Of a stretch of 64,000 bases of DNA, positions 12,101 to 25,600 are shown one piece after another. Source of the stretch: Sanderia malayensis (taxonomy: Eukaryota > Cnidaria > Scyphozoa > Semaeostomeae > Pelagiidae); NCBI GenBank assembly GCA_013076295.1, contig RQOL01000729.1:2046001-2110000 (forward strand), given 5' to 3'. The position numbers and the translations under genes were made by a program. The number at the start of each line of letters is the position of its first letter. Position 1 is the stretch's first letter. The notes under the pieces are model-generated. The model was not told the origin of the DNA and searched no databases. It saw only the letters and a program-made list of their open reading frames with translations.

Positions 12101-15100
12101 GGAATATCAATCTCCTAGTATAAACAAGTGTTTTGGGGTCCCTGATCCCTTCAAGGTTCGCTATAACCAGATTAAACGGTAATACTATATAAATAATCAA
12201 TTCGTTTACCTTCTCTGCTCCTTTGCTATCTTTCAAAGTGACAATCAACTCTTGCAAACCGGCCAGTTTCATCTCGAGCTCCATGGCTTTATTCTGAGCT
12301 TCCTGTCTTTTTATTCTCGCCTGTACAAGAGAGCCATAGGAATCATCCCACATTGCATAGCATTTGGCATGGAGTATATGAATATATACCAAGGTTGTAC
12401 ATCGCAAAGGCGTTTATAATGGGTTAAAGTATAATGACAAGATCACATCTTTCTTACCATGTTCAGCTCCGTGTCCTGTTCTGCCTTATTTCCATGTAAA
12501 TCTCTGAGGGACTTCGTGAACTTTTCTTGCTGGCGTAACGGCAAAGCTCCACTGAACTGTCGTCTCAAGTCCTGAAGAAGATTAGAATACAAGATAGTTA
12601 GCAAAAGAAAACTACCGTAATATCTCCATTCACTATCCGTCTGGGGATATGTTTACTTTTCGAGTTTTGAGAGGAAGGCTTGTTCGAGTTGAGAGTTGAT
12701 AAAATTCTCAAATAAACTTCAGAAAAAATGTTCGTGTAAAATAATTGCAAAATAACTTTTATGAACTGTCAACCAATCAAAACATTACCATCGTTTACAA
12801 TTTCAAAAACAAGGGTGGTTAATTCAAAATCTCGTTTCAAAAAGGAGGCTCACTAAAGAGGAGACTTAATAGATGGTTTGTAAGAAACCATTCTTGACAG
12901 TAAACAATAAGCCTTACTTGAATGGTTTTTTTAAGAAATCGTGTCTTCGCTCTGGATTCCATGCGAGTTCGATATAAGAGCTGATATTTCTCATCCAGTT
13001 GTTGTTCGACTCTCAAAATGGCTACTTCAAGTTTCTTCAACTTTGTAGCAGTCGTCTGCATTTTCATAACGGCTGTTGCTTCGCTCAGCTGTTGGGCCAC
13101 GATGTGCTGGTGCAACTTGGCTATGAAAAACACAGACAAAAATATAATTAACACTGAAAACAAGTAAGATGGAGATTATCTAAGTTTTACACCAACCCCC
13201 TCGAAATTCTCAAATATCAATTGCTCATAATTGATATTTTTTAGCGCGTTACTCACCAATAATGGTCTTTTCGTCCGACTCCATTTGTATGTCGTGTAGT
13301 TGTCGTCGCAGTGACGTCAGCTCTTTCTCTTGGACCTGTTGTCGCGCCGAGACGGTCTCGGCCTGGTGCGTTGCTATGTCTGCAACCTCTTTCAAGCGGC
13401 TCATCTCCAGTTTGAGCCTCGCTTCAGATTCCTCAAGCTGATCGATTCGTTTCTTGTCAGCTTGACTCACAGAAGCAGGCACTGCGTCTATCAAATCATA
13501 TCAAATCATGTCAGAGCAAAAAAAACATAGCCATGTCAGTAGAACTATTCTGACAAAAATCGCTTTAGTGTGGACTTTTTTAATACCCCCTTCCTAAATC
13601 AAAGTTTCCTGTGTCTTGGTAAACGTTTTGGCTAAAACTATACAGTAAAAACCCGCATATAACAACCAGCACGTTTTGCACCAGCCTATTGTTAAAAAAC
13701 GTAAGGCCATTGTTTCTTCTATTGTGTTGAGCAGAAATATCAGTCTGAAGGTTCTTAATTCATTGGTTCTTATATGCGGGTTTTTACTGTATAGTAAGTT
13801 GATTTTCAATGTAGGTTATGCATGAATCCCAACTATGGAATAGAATGCATACTACATGTAGGCAATAGCTACAGTGTAATTGCAGGCTGAAGATAGAAAG
13901 AGTCCACTGAGTTGCAAAATAACAAAAAATAATAATAATAATAACGATAATGATAATACTAATGATGATGATAATGATGATGATAATGATGATAAGATGC
14001 AGAAAAGAACTTACTCAGCAATTCGTCTCTTAGTTCTCTTTCCACCCTCTGTGCTTCTAAGTTAATCTTTGAAAGCTGGAGGGGGGAGATGAAGATCGAT
14101 TAGAATAGTGTAAAAAGAACACGTAAGAAAAGGTAGATGTTATGTTGTTAAATGGGTGATAGATTCGAACCTCTGAAAACCGCTGTTCGAGATCTGAGTT
14201 TCTGGTTTCAAGTTCTGAAATAACACCCTTGAGTTGCTCGAATTTCCTGACAGCATGGTCTGCCTTTTGTCGTTCATTTAATTCCTGCAAAATGAAATTA
14301 TACTCATGTACCATATAATGTTGTAGATTAACTATGATAATTATTATGATTACCAATATGATCACGTGTGTGAAGTATGATTAATTGATTGACATTTATA
14401 GTTAAATAGAGCATCTAAGAAGAAGCTAAGAAGAATCTAAGAAGAACCTAAGAAGAATCAAAGAAGAAACAAAGAAGAATCTAAGAAGAATAAAAAAGAA
14501 TCAAAGAAGAATCTAAGAAGAATCTAAGAAGAATCAAACAAGAATCTAAGAAGAAGCTAAGAAGAATCTAAGAAGAACCTAAGAAGAATCTAAGAAGAAC
14601 CTAAGAAGAATCAAAGAAGAATCAAAAAAGAACCTAAGAAGAACCTAAGAAGAATCAAAGAAGAATCAAAGAAGAATCTAAGAAGAATCAAAGAATGAAC
14701 AAAGAAGAATCTAAGAAGAATAAAAAAAGAATCAAAGAAGAATCAAAGAATGAACAAAAAAGAATCTAAGAAAAATCAAAGAAGAATCAAACAAGAATCT
14801 AAGAAGAAGCTAAGAAGAATCAAAGAAGAATCAAAAAAGAACCTAAGAAGAACCTAAGAAGAATCAAAGAAGAATCAAAGAAGAATCTAAGAAGAATCAA
14901 AGAATGAACAAAGAAGAATCTAAGAAGAATAAAAAAAGAATCAAAGAAGAATCAAAGAATGAACAAAAAAGAATCTAAGAAAAATCAAAGAAGAATCAAA
15001 CAAGAATCTAAGAAGAAGCTAAGAAGAATCAAAGAAGAATCAAAGAAGAATCTAAGAAGAATCAAAGAATGAACAAAGAAGAATCTAAGAAGAATAAAAA

Positions 15101-18100
15101 AAGAATCAAAGAAGAATCAAAGAATGAACAAAAAAGAATCTAAGAAGAATAAAAAAGAATCAAAGAAGAATCTAAGAAGAATCTAAGAAGAATCTAAGAA
15201 GAATCAAACAAGAATCTAAGAAGAAGCTAAGAAGAATCTAAGAAGAACCTAAGAAGAATCTAAGAAGAACCTAAGAAGAATCAAAGAAGAATCAAAAAAG
15301 AACCTAAGAAGAATCTAAGAAGAATAAAAAAAGAATCAAAGAAGAATCAAAGAATGAACAAAAAAGAATCTAAGAAAAATCAAAGAAGAATCTAAGAAGA
15401 ATCAAACAAGAATCTAAGAAGAAGCTAAGAAGAATCTAAGAAGAACCTAAGAAGAATCTAAGAAGAACCTAAGAAGAATCAAAGAAGAATCAAAAAAGAA
15501 CCTAAGAAGAACCTAAGAAGAATCAAAGAAGAATCAAAGAAGAATCTAAGAAGAATCAAAGAAGAATCTAAGAAGAATCTAAGAAAAATCAATGGATGAT
15601 CACCTTCATTTCTAGCGTAGCCAACTGTCTTGCAATGGATGTGACTTCATCTTCTCTTATTGAACCCCTTCCACTACCACCGCCAGCTGTGTGAACAAAA
15701 CAAGAAGAATAAGATCAAACTAAGGAGACAAAGCAGGCCTTTAGTGTAACCTCTATATATCGGATAACTATAAAGCTTGAGGTTATCGTTCGTTGCAAAC
15801 AGGCTTATTACAGTACAAGATCAATATTCTATTTTAGAAAGGTGCCAACTAGCTAACAAATACAAGCTGAAATAAAGAATCTACATATAGAAATCAGTAG
15901 ATTGCCACTATATAGTTTTTCATAGGGGTTTAAACACACACTACAGAAGAGCAATAGGCAGTGATACATGAGGTACTTTACACATGCTTACCTTTTTGGA
16001 GGTAGAATTCCAGCGAATGCTCAAGGCTGTGAGATCTTTCTTTCTCGGCTTGCAGTTGTTTCTTTAAACTCATTTCAACTTCTTCCAAGCGCTTCACCTC
16101 AAACTTTGGAGAAAAACAAAAACTATCAATGCACAATATCCCCATTACATGATATTTTGCTACAATTTAGACGTCTACGACAACTCAATCTAATTAACAA
16201 ACGCCCCTTCCACAAAATTGTTTATAAAGATCAAGTATAGCTTCATGATACGTTTTCATTTGCCATCAACGCATACTAAACTAATAAAGGCCCAGGCGTC
16301 AATTCAAGACACTTAGAGTGAAAGCTCTATCAAGCCCCTCTCTCTGTTAAGCCCCCTCTATATTAGCCCCTCTCTCTATCAAAACCTCTTTCGAAACAAA
16401 ATTTCAAACTAAACCATTGTCTCTATTAAGCTCCCTTTTCTCTTGAAAAAAGTTGATAATTCTGACGGTGATAAAATTGTAATTGATTGAACCATAAAAG
16501 TTCTAAGTAATTTTACAGTTATCTTACGCGAGGATTTCTCTAAGATCCCCCCACTTAAACCTCATAAATAAAATGAGTCCCCCCCCCCAACAGGATATTA
16601 ATAGAGCTGTTACAGGATATAGCTGAATAACATACTCCAATAGCATCCTCTAGTGGGATCTTGAATATGACAAAACATAGTTAAACCATACCATACGGTA
16701 TGAATTTCCAAAATTATCCACGCAATATCATAATTGAAACTCTACTGAATGGGAATGGAATGTGAAAGGACAGCACAATCTCCTACCTCTAGGTTTTCAA
16801 CTGCGGTTGTTCTGCTGATCAGGGTGTTCTCCTTTTGCAACATATCCCTGTATTTCGCAGTCAACTCGTTGTATTGCCTATTAGCCAGTTGCAGTTCCAT
16901 CTCAGGAACACTATTGTCTAACGCCTTTTGCAGGGCAGCTATCCTGTAATTTGCCATCTCCTATAGAGAATCCAAAACACACGCTAAACACGTTAATATG
17001 GCATGACAGTACAATAACTGTAGGATGTATCAAAGAAAGAGAGCATAGGGGCAAATGTCCACAGAACTTTAGCTTGAATAGGGTCTTCAAAAACTTTCGA
17101 ATCTTGCGTAATTTCCTAAAAAACTGGGATTGGCAATAACAAAAGGCACTTTTAATTATCTTTGCCCCATGCCCTCAAAATCCTTTCTACAACCGGCTAT
17201 GACAGTGGCAAGTAAAACGAATTACATTTCGACCACAACTCAGTTGCAGCAAGGAATGTTGGTAGAAAGTGCCTGGAAGTCTTACCTTATACCTGGTTAG
17301 ATAACCAATTCGTTCTGTGATGGCATTTTCAACGGCAGTGATGTCCGTTTTGAGTTTGTTTCTCTCCTTTCTGAGATGTTCCTCGGACTCTTGTAGAATC
17401 GTGTACCGACGTGCCAATGACTTCTCGTTCACGCGTAGGACAGTCAGCTTTCTCGTGCACTCGGCCAGTGCGACCTTCTGTCGACTCGGGTCATGCTTCA
17501 AAGTGTCCAGCAAACGCTTAACAAAAGAAAGCATGCCACAGGGCTATTGTCGTCATGCATATACAAGTAATGTAGTGAGATAGAGGAAACACCTCGCAGA
17601 ACAAATCTACGGAATGGAGCCTCCGTATAACGGACAGAACAAAAGCAATAACAAATGCCATTCCTCGTTGTGAAAAGACATTGACTGTATATAGACGTTC
17701 ATTGTCGACTGTATATAGACGTTAATTGTGATAGCTTCTGGGGAGAAGAGATATTCCATAGAAGAGAGGTGTCCATTGTAAGGAGATGGAAATTGGGGAA
17801 CTGCTTGTAAATGCAGGACCCACTTCTATTAGCACGCATTCATGAAAAAGCCTTACTTTATATTCCTGTATTCGGATCTGATCCTGGTCTCGTGCCAAGC
17901 GCAGGTCTGCGTTTTTGTCATGGAGTGTCTTCACCTCAGCTTCTCTCTGCTCTTTATCGTCGAGATATTGGGAATACAGAATGCTCTAAAATACAGAATA
18001 GCAGAATAGCAGAACAGCATAACCAAACTGATCGAGGAAAGAAATAGCACTGGATGTAAAAAACCAGGACCCGGCTCAAAGTCTAAACAAGCCACGTGAC

Positions 18101-21100
18101 TGTTTCTCAGCATCGCTGGCCACCAATCAGCAAATGCCCCAGGCTTTTATTTAACTTAATAACAATCTTTATCCCCCGGGTTTCTAACCAGACATCAATT
18201 GAGTTTCACGTAGATTTCCTTCACAGACGGGGGTATTGTAAGATCAGCAAATCATTGTATTCTCTCTGAATGAATGCCGTTTCGCAGAATCTATCAGTGA
18301 AAATAGCTTATTCGAGGATAGGATATGAAGTGAAAAATCAAACAGCAAACTAACCTGTTGGTGCATGGCAACCGAGAATTTTCGTTTGTAAGCTTCGAGG
18401 CTTTCTTCGTATTCCTTTATCATCTCTTCTCTGTTTGCAAGCTCCTATCAAAGCAAAACAAAATCTTTACCTCCTGTAAAATAATTCCCCTTGCTTTGTT
18501 TATCAATGAAGTCAAAGGGACTTTACGGGGGGAGCAAATCAACTCATAGCTTCAATAAAAGCAAAGTAGTTTAACGTGTATAAACTTTTTTTATAAAAAT
18601 GGGTTTATAAGAAAGTGGTGCTCGGCACTTCCGAGCTATATTGCATATATTGCTTTGAAAAAACTTTCGTATAAAAATCGTGTAGCAGAATATATGACCT
18701 CCTGGAAAAAATCAACCAACTGCATTTATCGGTAAGTATGATAGGCGTTTCGGGGGGTAGGGTAATCAAATACACTTGCCTGTAAAATTTGAATGAGAAA
18801 TTCGTTCAAGCTGGCGATTACGTCAGCTGACGATGGGGTCATTCCCTCGGGCAGTTGCAACGGATTCAGTTTGATGATTCCCTGACCTAAATTGAATACG
18901 AAGAGAATAATATAGAACTTGATGTTGAGAGCGATGCAGCGTATAGTATTGATCGATTGAATAGAAAATTCACTACTCACCTGCATGCCGTAACAGCTCG
19001 ACTTCTTTCTCCAACTCCGAGACCTGGATGGTCGCAGCAAAATAAAACGATATTGCGTTTATAAACTATGCTTCGTCATACAACACAATAATTAAACCTT
19101 GGGCATTTATTAATTTTATTGTCTCAGACGGAGCGTTAGAAAGGCATTAAAGCATTTACCGTAAATCCTCGAATAAGCCCACACCTCCGAATAAGCCCTC
19201 CCCTTGAATAAGCCCCCATCCTGATAATCATTTGCAAGGATATTGAGCCCAAGTTTCCAAACATTGAAGTTGTTTAGTGAATGTATTGCAAATAACAACA
19301 AGTTGGGACTTATTCGAAGATATACGGTATTAACTTCTTTTCTACCATGAAGAGGCGTTTAAAAGGGCCTTTATTCGCAATACCACACACTGATTCGATC
19401 TTAGGTCTCAAAAGAAGTGCATGCGCAGAAAGAGACAAATATACCTTTAGTTCTTTGCGTTGAATATCAGCGACCATAGTGTTAATTTGAGTTCTTGAAT
19501 TCTTCAACTCTTCCCTTAGCTCTTCATTTCGTCCGCTTAGATTCTCTATCTACAATAATGAAAGCAAAAAATAGAATGCAGCAAATTGGGTATAAATTTA
19601 CACTTAATAAGATATTTGAAATGCCTTGCAAAGAATTCTAAGATCCCAACGCCAAAATTAACGTCGCTAACGCTCATGCCCCTAAACACCCCACATACAA
19701 TGGTCTGACTCGTGTGCCAAGCTTGGAATTGTAATGTGCTGATGAAATATGTAGTCCCTTGCTTACCTGTGATTTCAGCCCGATGTTTACGTCATATTGG
19801 CCAACAGCATTCCTGGACTCTATCATCTGTTTGAGAATAACAGAATGTTTATCAGTTCACTGGGAATGAAAGACCGAAAATAATAATAGAAAACAGAAGA
19901 AGAGAAAATAAAATGAAGATAAAAGGAGAATACTCAAGTTATATAAATAGAAGGCAATATAACAATAATGTAAGAATGATTCAACAATAATTAGAGCAAT
20001 GTAGAATATTGCACGTCATCACTCATAAGGTGAAGGGTGCTTGCTTGCTGGTAGCAGTAACAAGGATGCTTGAATAAAAGACTCGTTCTCATGCAGAGGC
20101 CCTCGTGATTTGCAAATATTCCTTGCAGCAAAAACATTGCGCTCATACAGCCTTGTGTATGCGCTTGGACTCTCATCCTTTGTACGACCCTAGACTCTTG
20201 ATCATTGCATTACCAGGAGCTCTAACGAGTATATAGCTCAAACTAAAATAGGGCCTGTATGTTGGATGTAACGAAAACGTAAAGAAATACTTAAAACGGT
20301 ATGCGAGCAGTTATTAACGGCTAGTTGAATCTAATGCATAATGCACAGAAAAAAGTAGTGTCTTAACTGTATATACAGTAAAAACCAGCATATAAGAACC
20401 AATGAATTAAGAACCTTCAGTGTGATTTTGCTGCTCAAAACAATAGACGAAACAATAGCCTATTGTCTTGAAACAATAAGCAGGAAGGAAAATTTACAGG
20501 TCCTTATATGCGGGCTTTTACTGTAACTAAGCTTGATTATATATCATGTAATGTATCATAGGGGCCGGAGACGGAATGATTTCAAAGAAAATTTCGAACA
20601 CTTACTGCGATTAGTTTCTCAAGTGCCGGAACGTTTATATCGACTTGACCACTTTCATCTGCAAAGAAACCGGGGCACATACAATAAACCGGCGTGATCT
20701 AACGACGGAATACTCCGAATAACATTACCAAGAAATTGCTTAATAGTGAGCGATAGATCAGCGCTATGCTCTACACTGGCCGTATGAAGGAGGGGTTTTC
20801 AATGAGCATAACTGCAGCTTGAATAGATACGAACCAGGTGCTATGAAAATAACGGTACTTACTTCCATTCAGACGGTTGTCTTTGATTGCTGCAAGGATT
20901 TCACGCAGACCTATCTCCAACTGTTTGTTCTCATCCTTGAGCTCCTGACAAAAGAAACAAATAGATGTAGTAAGATAACATGCGGCAGCATTATGTGTAT
21001 CTGTGTATCATGTGTGTCCGCTCTTCAGAGTTGCCAATGGTAAAGATGGGTCAATACACAAAGATGCACAAAACTAAGGGTGTCTGCTTGTTTCATTAAT

Positions 21101-24100
21101 AATCTTCAAAATGTTCGATTTGAAACTGAAGTTATTCTTAAGTTATTCCTAACCAACTAAGCACCTTTTTGTATACCTCGCTTGTCTATATGTTGTGTTT
21201 TATTATATACTCTTATCTTAATGTATCAAAAAATCTATATCCGCTTGAGTCTGCCTTTATTCTTACATTACTCTTACATGTTAGAGCGTTCGAACCTTGA
21301 TATTTACATTAACTATATTCTTATGAAAATCATTATGCATTAAATAAAAAGGAATAGCATATGAAACTAATAGATAAAACGGAGTAGGACATAAAGCTCT
21401 TTCATACCTTATTCTCGCTTTCAAACTTTCCGAGTTGACCTTTCTGCTTTTCTGTTAGCGCTTCGAGCTTGGATTTCTCGTGCAAAACACTCTCTTGCAA
21501 CTAAGAAAAAGAATTGATTAATGCAGATATTGTGTATCATAGGGCCATCGCGATATACAATGCCCTGGATACTGGTAAATAAACTTCTTGAATGTAGCTT
21601 TATATACCAGTTATAAAACATGTATGTCTAGATAATGCATTTCTTCCTCCTATGATATAGCTACATCTATCATCCAAACAAACTAACATGTAATGCCAAG
21701 AAATAGTTGCATCCATTGCCTTCCCATAGCTGTATATAGTGTCCAGAAATCTAAGATACCTAAATACGATATCTATATACACAATCAGAGGTCACACTCT
21801 GGCATATGGTAGCATTTATTCCTAGAATATAACAACAAACAGCGCCTGCCAAGACAGACGCACGCATTGCCCCAAACTGCTTTACCTTCACGGTATTAAC
21901 ATCAGCATGCATGTGTTGTAATACAACTGGTTTGATCACGGGTTCAGAGCTGAGCGCAGCCTCCTCCACAGCTTCCAAGTCCTCCGCCGTGATTCCAAGC
22001 TCGACAGCCCTGAAAAACACAACAACCGATTGTGCAAACTATGTTCAACGCTCAAAAGAACTGGTTGCTTCTCTGGTAGTAATACAGTAATACAATGCAG
22101 AGAAAGAAAAGATACCTCTCCCCGCGGTGCATGGCCTGTTTACGAAGCATTCTCTTCAACTGCAGCCTTTCCTCCTCCAATCTTTCGACCTGAAAATGAG
22201 TAAAGAATTAGTTGGCATGAAACGTCATTAGCTACTTCATAACAGAGTACGCAACGTGAAGCAAGCATTGCTCGCAGAAAGCCATTGAAACAATGCTCCG
22301 AATGACTGCAACTGATTAGCTTCTTACCAGGTACAGTTGTACCTGGAGAGGAGTATTACCTTTTTGAAGATTTAAACCAAATGTCTCGACATATCGAGCA
22401 TTCTTCTATCCACATGAGCATACATTGAACTGATTTGACTCGGGTTTGCCTCGCAATAGCTCGATACATCGATAACTCGAATCTTTATAGTTGAAAACCT
22501 TGACAACTCGAAATCGTTATGGCTCAAACCCTTGATAACTCAAAGCCATGGTAGCTCAAAATCTTGAGGGCTTAAAATTCTAATAACTCGAGCCCTTGAT
22601 AGCTCAAAGCCATGGTAGCTCAAAATCTTGATGGCTTAAAACACTAATAACTCGATCCCTTGATAGCTCAAAGCCATGGTAGCTCAAAATCTTGAGGGCT
22701 TAAAATTCTAATAACTCGATCCCTTGATAGCTCAAAGCCATGGTAGCTCAAAATCTTGAGGGCTTAAAATTCTAATAACTCGAGCCCTTGATAGCTCAAA
22801 GCCATGGTAGCTCAAAATCTTGATGGCTTAAAACACTAATAACTCGAGCCCTTGATAGCTCAAAGCCATGGTAGCTCAAAATCTTGAGGGCTTAAAATTC
22901 TAATAACTCGATCCCTTGATAGCTCAAAGCCATGGTAGCTCAAAATCTTGAGGGCTTAAAATTCTAATAACTCGATCCCTTGATAGCTCAAAGCCATGGT
23001 AGCTCAAAATCTTGAGGGCTTAAAATTCTAATAACTCGAGCCCTTGATAGCTCAAAGCCATGGTAGCTCAAAATCTTGAGGGCTTAAAATTCTAATAACT
23101 CGATCCCTTGATAGCTCAAAGCCATGGTAGCTCAAAATCTTGAGGGCTTAAAATTCTAATAACTCGATCCCTTGATAGCTCAAAGCCATGGTAGCTCAAA
23201 ATCTTGAGGGCTTAAAATTCTAATAACTCGAGCCCTTGATAGCTCAAAGCCATGGTAGCTCAAAATCTTGAGGGCTTAAAATTCTAATAACTCGATCCCT
23301 TGATAGCTCAAAGCCATGGTAGCTCAAAATCTTGAGGGCTTAAAATTCTAATAACTCGAGCCCTTGATAGCTCAAAGCCATGGTAGCTCAAAATCTTGAG
23401 GGCTTAAAATTCTAATAACTCGAGCCCTTGATAGCTCAAAGCCATGGTAGCTCAAAATCTTGAGGGCTTAAAATCCTAATAACTCGAGCCCTTGACAGCT
23501 CAAAGCCATGATAGCTCAAAATCTTGAGGGCTTAAAATTCTAATAACTCGAGCCCTTGATAGCTCAAAGCCATGGTAGCTCAAAATCTTGAGGGCTTAAA
23601 ATTCTAATAACTCGATCCCTTGATAGCTCAAAGCCATGGTAGCTCAAAATCTTGAGGGCTTAAAATTCTAATAACTCGATCCCTTGATAGCTCAAAGCCA
23701 TGGTAGCTCAAAATCTTGAGGGCTTAAAATTCTAATAACTCGAGCCCTTGATAGCTCAAAGCCATGGTAGCTCAAAATCTTGACAGCTGAAAGCAATCCT
23801 TAATACGTTGAGTATATGCTTCTGCACTCAACTAACTCTAAAAATCATGCGCAGATCAAACCCACCTCTCTTGCAAGAGTCCTGTTTAGTGCCAATGCCT
23901 GTTCCTCTTTGATCTGCTTCTTTTTGCGCAAACTTCCCGCGTCCAGGGACAGTTTTGGATCCATTCCAAGCCTCTCTCTGAGTTCTTCGTTCTCGAGGCT
24001 GATGTCGTTCAGCTCCATTTGAGCGAGGTTGAGACTTTTTGTCAAATCTTCAATGTTTCTATGAAAACAATGAAAAAAATATTCATCTCGAATTTGGCTA

Positions 24101-25541
24101 ACAAATATTCGAAACTTACTAATTAGAACCTTCTTATCATTTTGAGACAAGTTTCAGGTCTCTAGGACAGTTGGTTCAAAAGTTCACCTCCAGCAGTGGC
24201 TGCAAGAAGTCAATTACTTTATGTATACTCCATAAACGTTCAAAATCGCAAATCGAGAATTTGAAATAGACCAAAATTTGGCTAACAAATAATCGAAACA
24301 TACTAATTATAACCTTCTGATCATTTTGAAACAAGTGTCAGCTCTCATCACTCCTACAAAAAGCATATGTGTGTATTTGACAATAGAAGTAAGTGAAATA
24401 AGTGAAATAACGCTTACTTGTCCCTGATTTTAATCTGGGTCCTGAATTCCTTGATTTCTTGTACGGCCTCTGGAAGGCCAAACTGTCCCTGCGCATGCGA
24501 AGAAGATAAAACATGGCATCATAGACGCTGCGTTGAACGCAACACGTGAATTGAAATGAGGAGAAACACGTGGTTTAAAAACAGATCGAGTTTGATGGTG
24601 CTTACCATTTCGTACTGCATCATTCTTGCTCGAAGATCGCTGATTACTTTGTCTTTCTCTATCACATCACTCTCAAGCTGTCAGAAATAAACAGCATATG
24701 AAAATGAAAAATCGTACAAATAGTTCATTGACATCCCCAAATACACCGTGCAAAAAATAAACCGTTCATACTTAGTAAGAGCTGAAATTTACTGTAAAAA
24801 CTCTATTTCACCCCCCTCTCCAATAGCCCCTTTGAAATCTGTAACCGGCAGGGGGTTAAAGGGGGTTACAATTATACGTACTTTGACAACTGTTTCTTTT
24901 TCCTTCTGTGCCATCAATTGCTCTTGGTGTAAAGTTTGATTCAATGTGGCAATCTTTGATTGTTGCGAAATCGAGGGCCCGGTTTCTGTCCAGTAAAAAA
25001 TATATACATTGGGATTCAAGAATCGCGAGAAAAATGTCTTTTTGGAGGAGTGTGTATCTCAATGCTAAAAGGTTTTTTATACTTCACTTCAGGATGTCTA
25101 GTGTTATGTCCTGTAAACTTGAAGTTGACCAAAAGATATCCTGAGAAATATTTTGAGCATTTGTATAAATATAAGTGAAAAAATATTTGTCAAACCTTTC
25201 TTGGATTTTTCTTGAACTTCTTCGATCTTCGCCGTGACCATTTTCATCTCTCTTGTGGCCTGAATACAAATAGAAATTAGATTGATATTTTTTAATATTG
25301 ATATTATAACCATATAATTGCATGGTGTGCACTAATACGGAGGAATGAAAGGGGAATATATTTAAAATTGATATAAAACTTGCATCAAAATTTTAAATAA
25401 ATCCTTGCATAAACTTACTCCTTCAAGGCTCTTTTTCAATTCTTTAATTTTTTCATCTTTCTCCTGGCAAGCCTAGCAGCATAACAAATAAAAACAAAAT
25501 AATAAAATGAAAGAAAATAAGAAAAAATAATCTCGTCCCTA

Positions 25542-25600
<59 letters not shown>

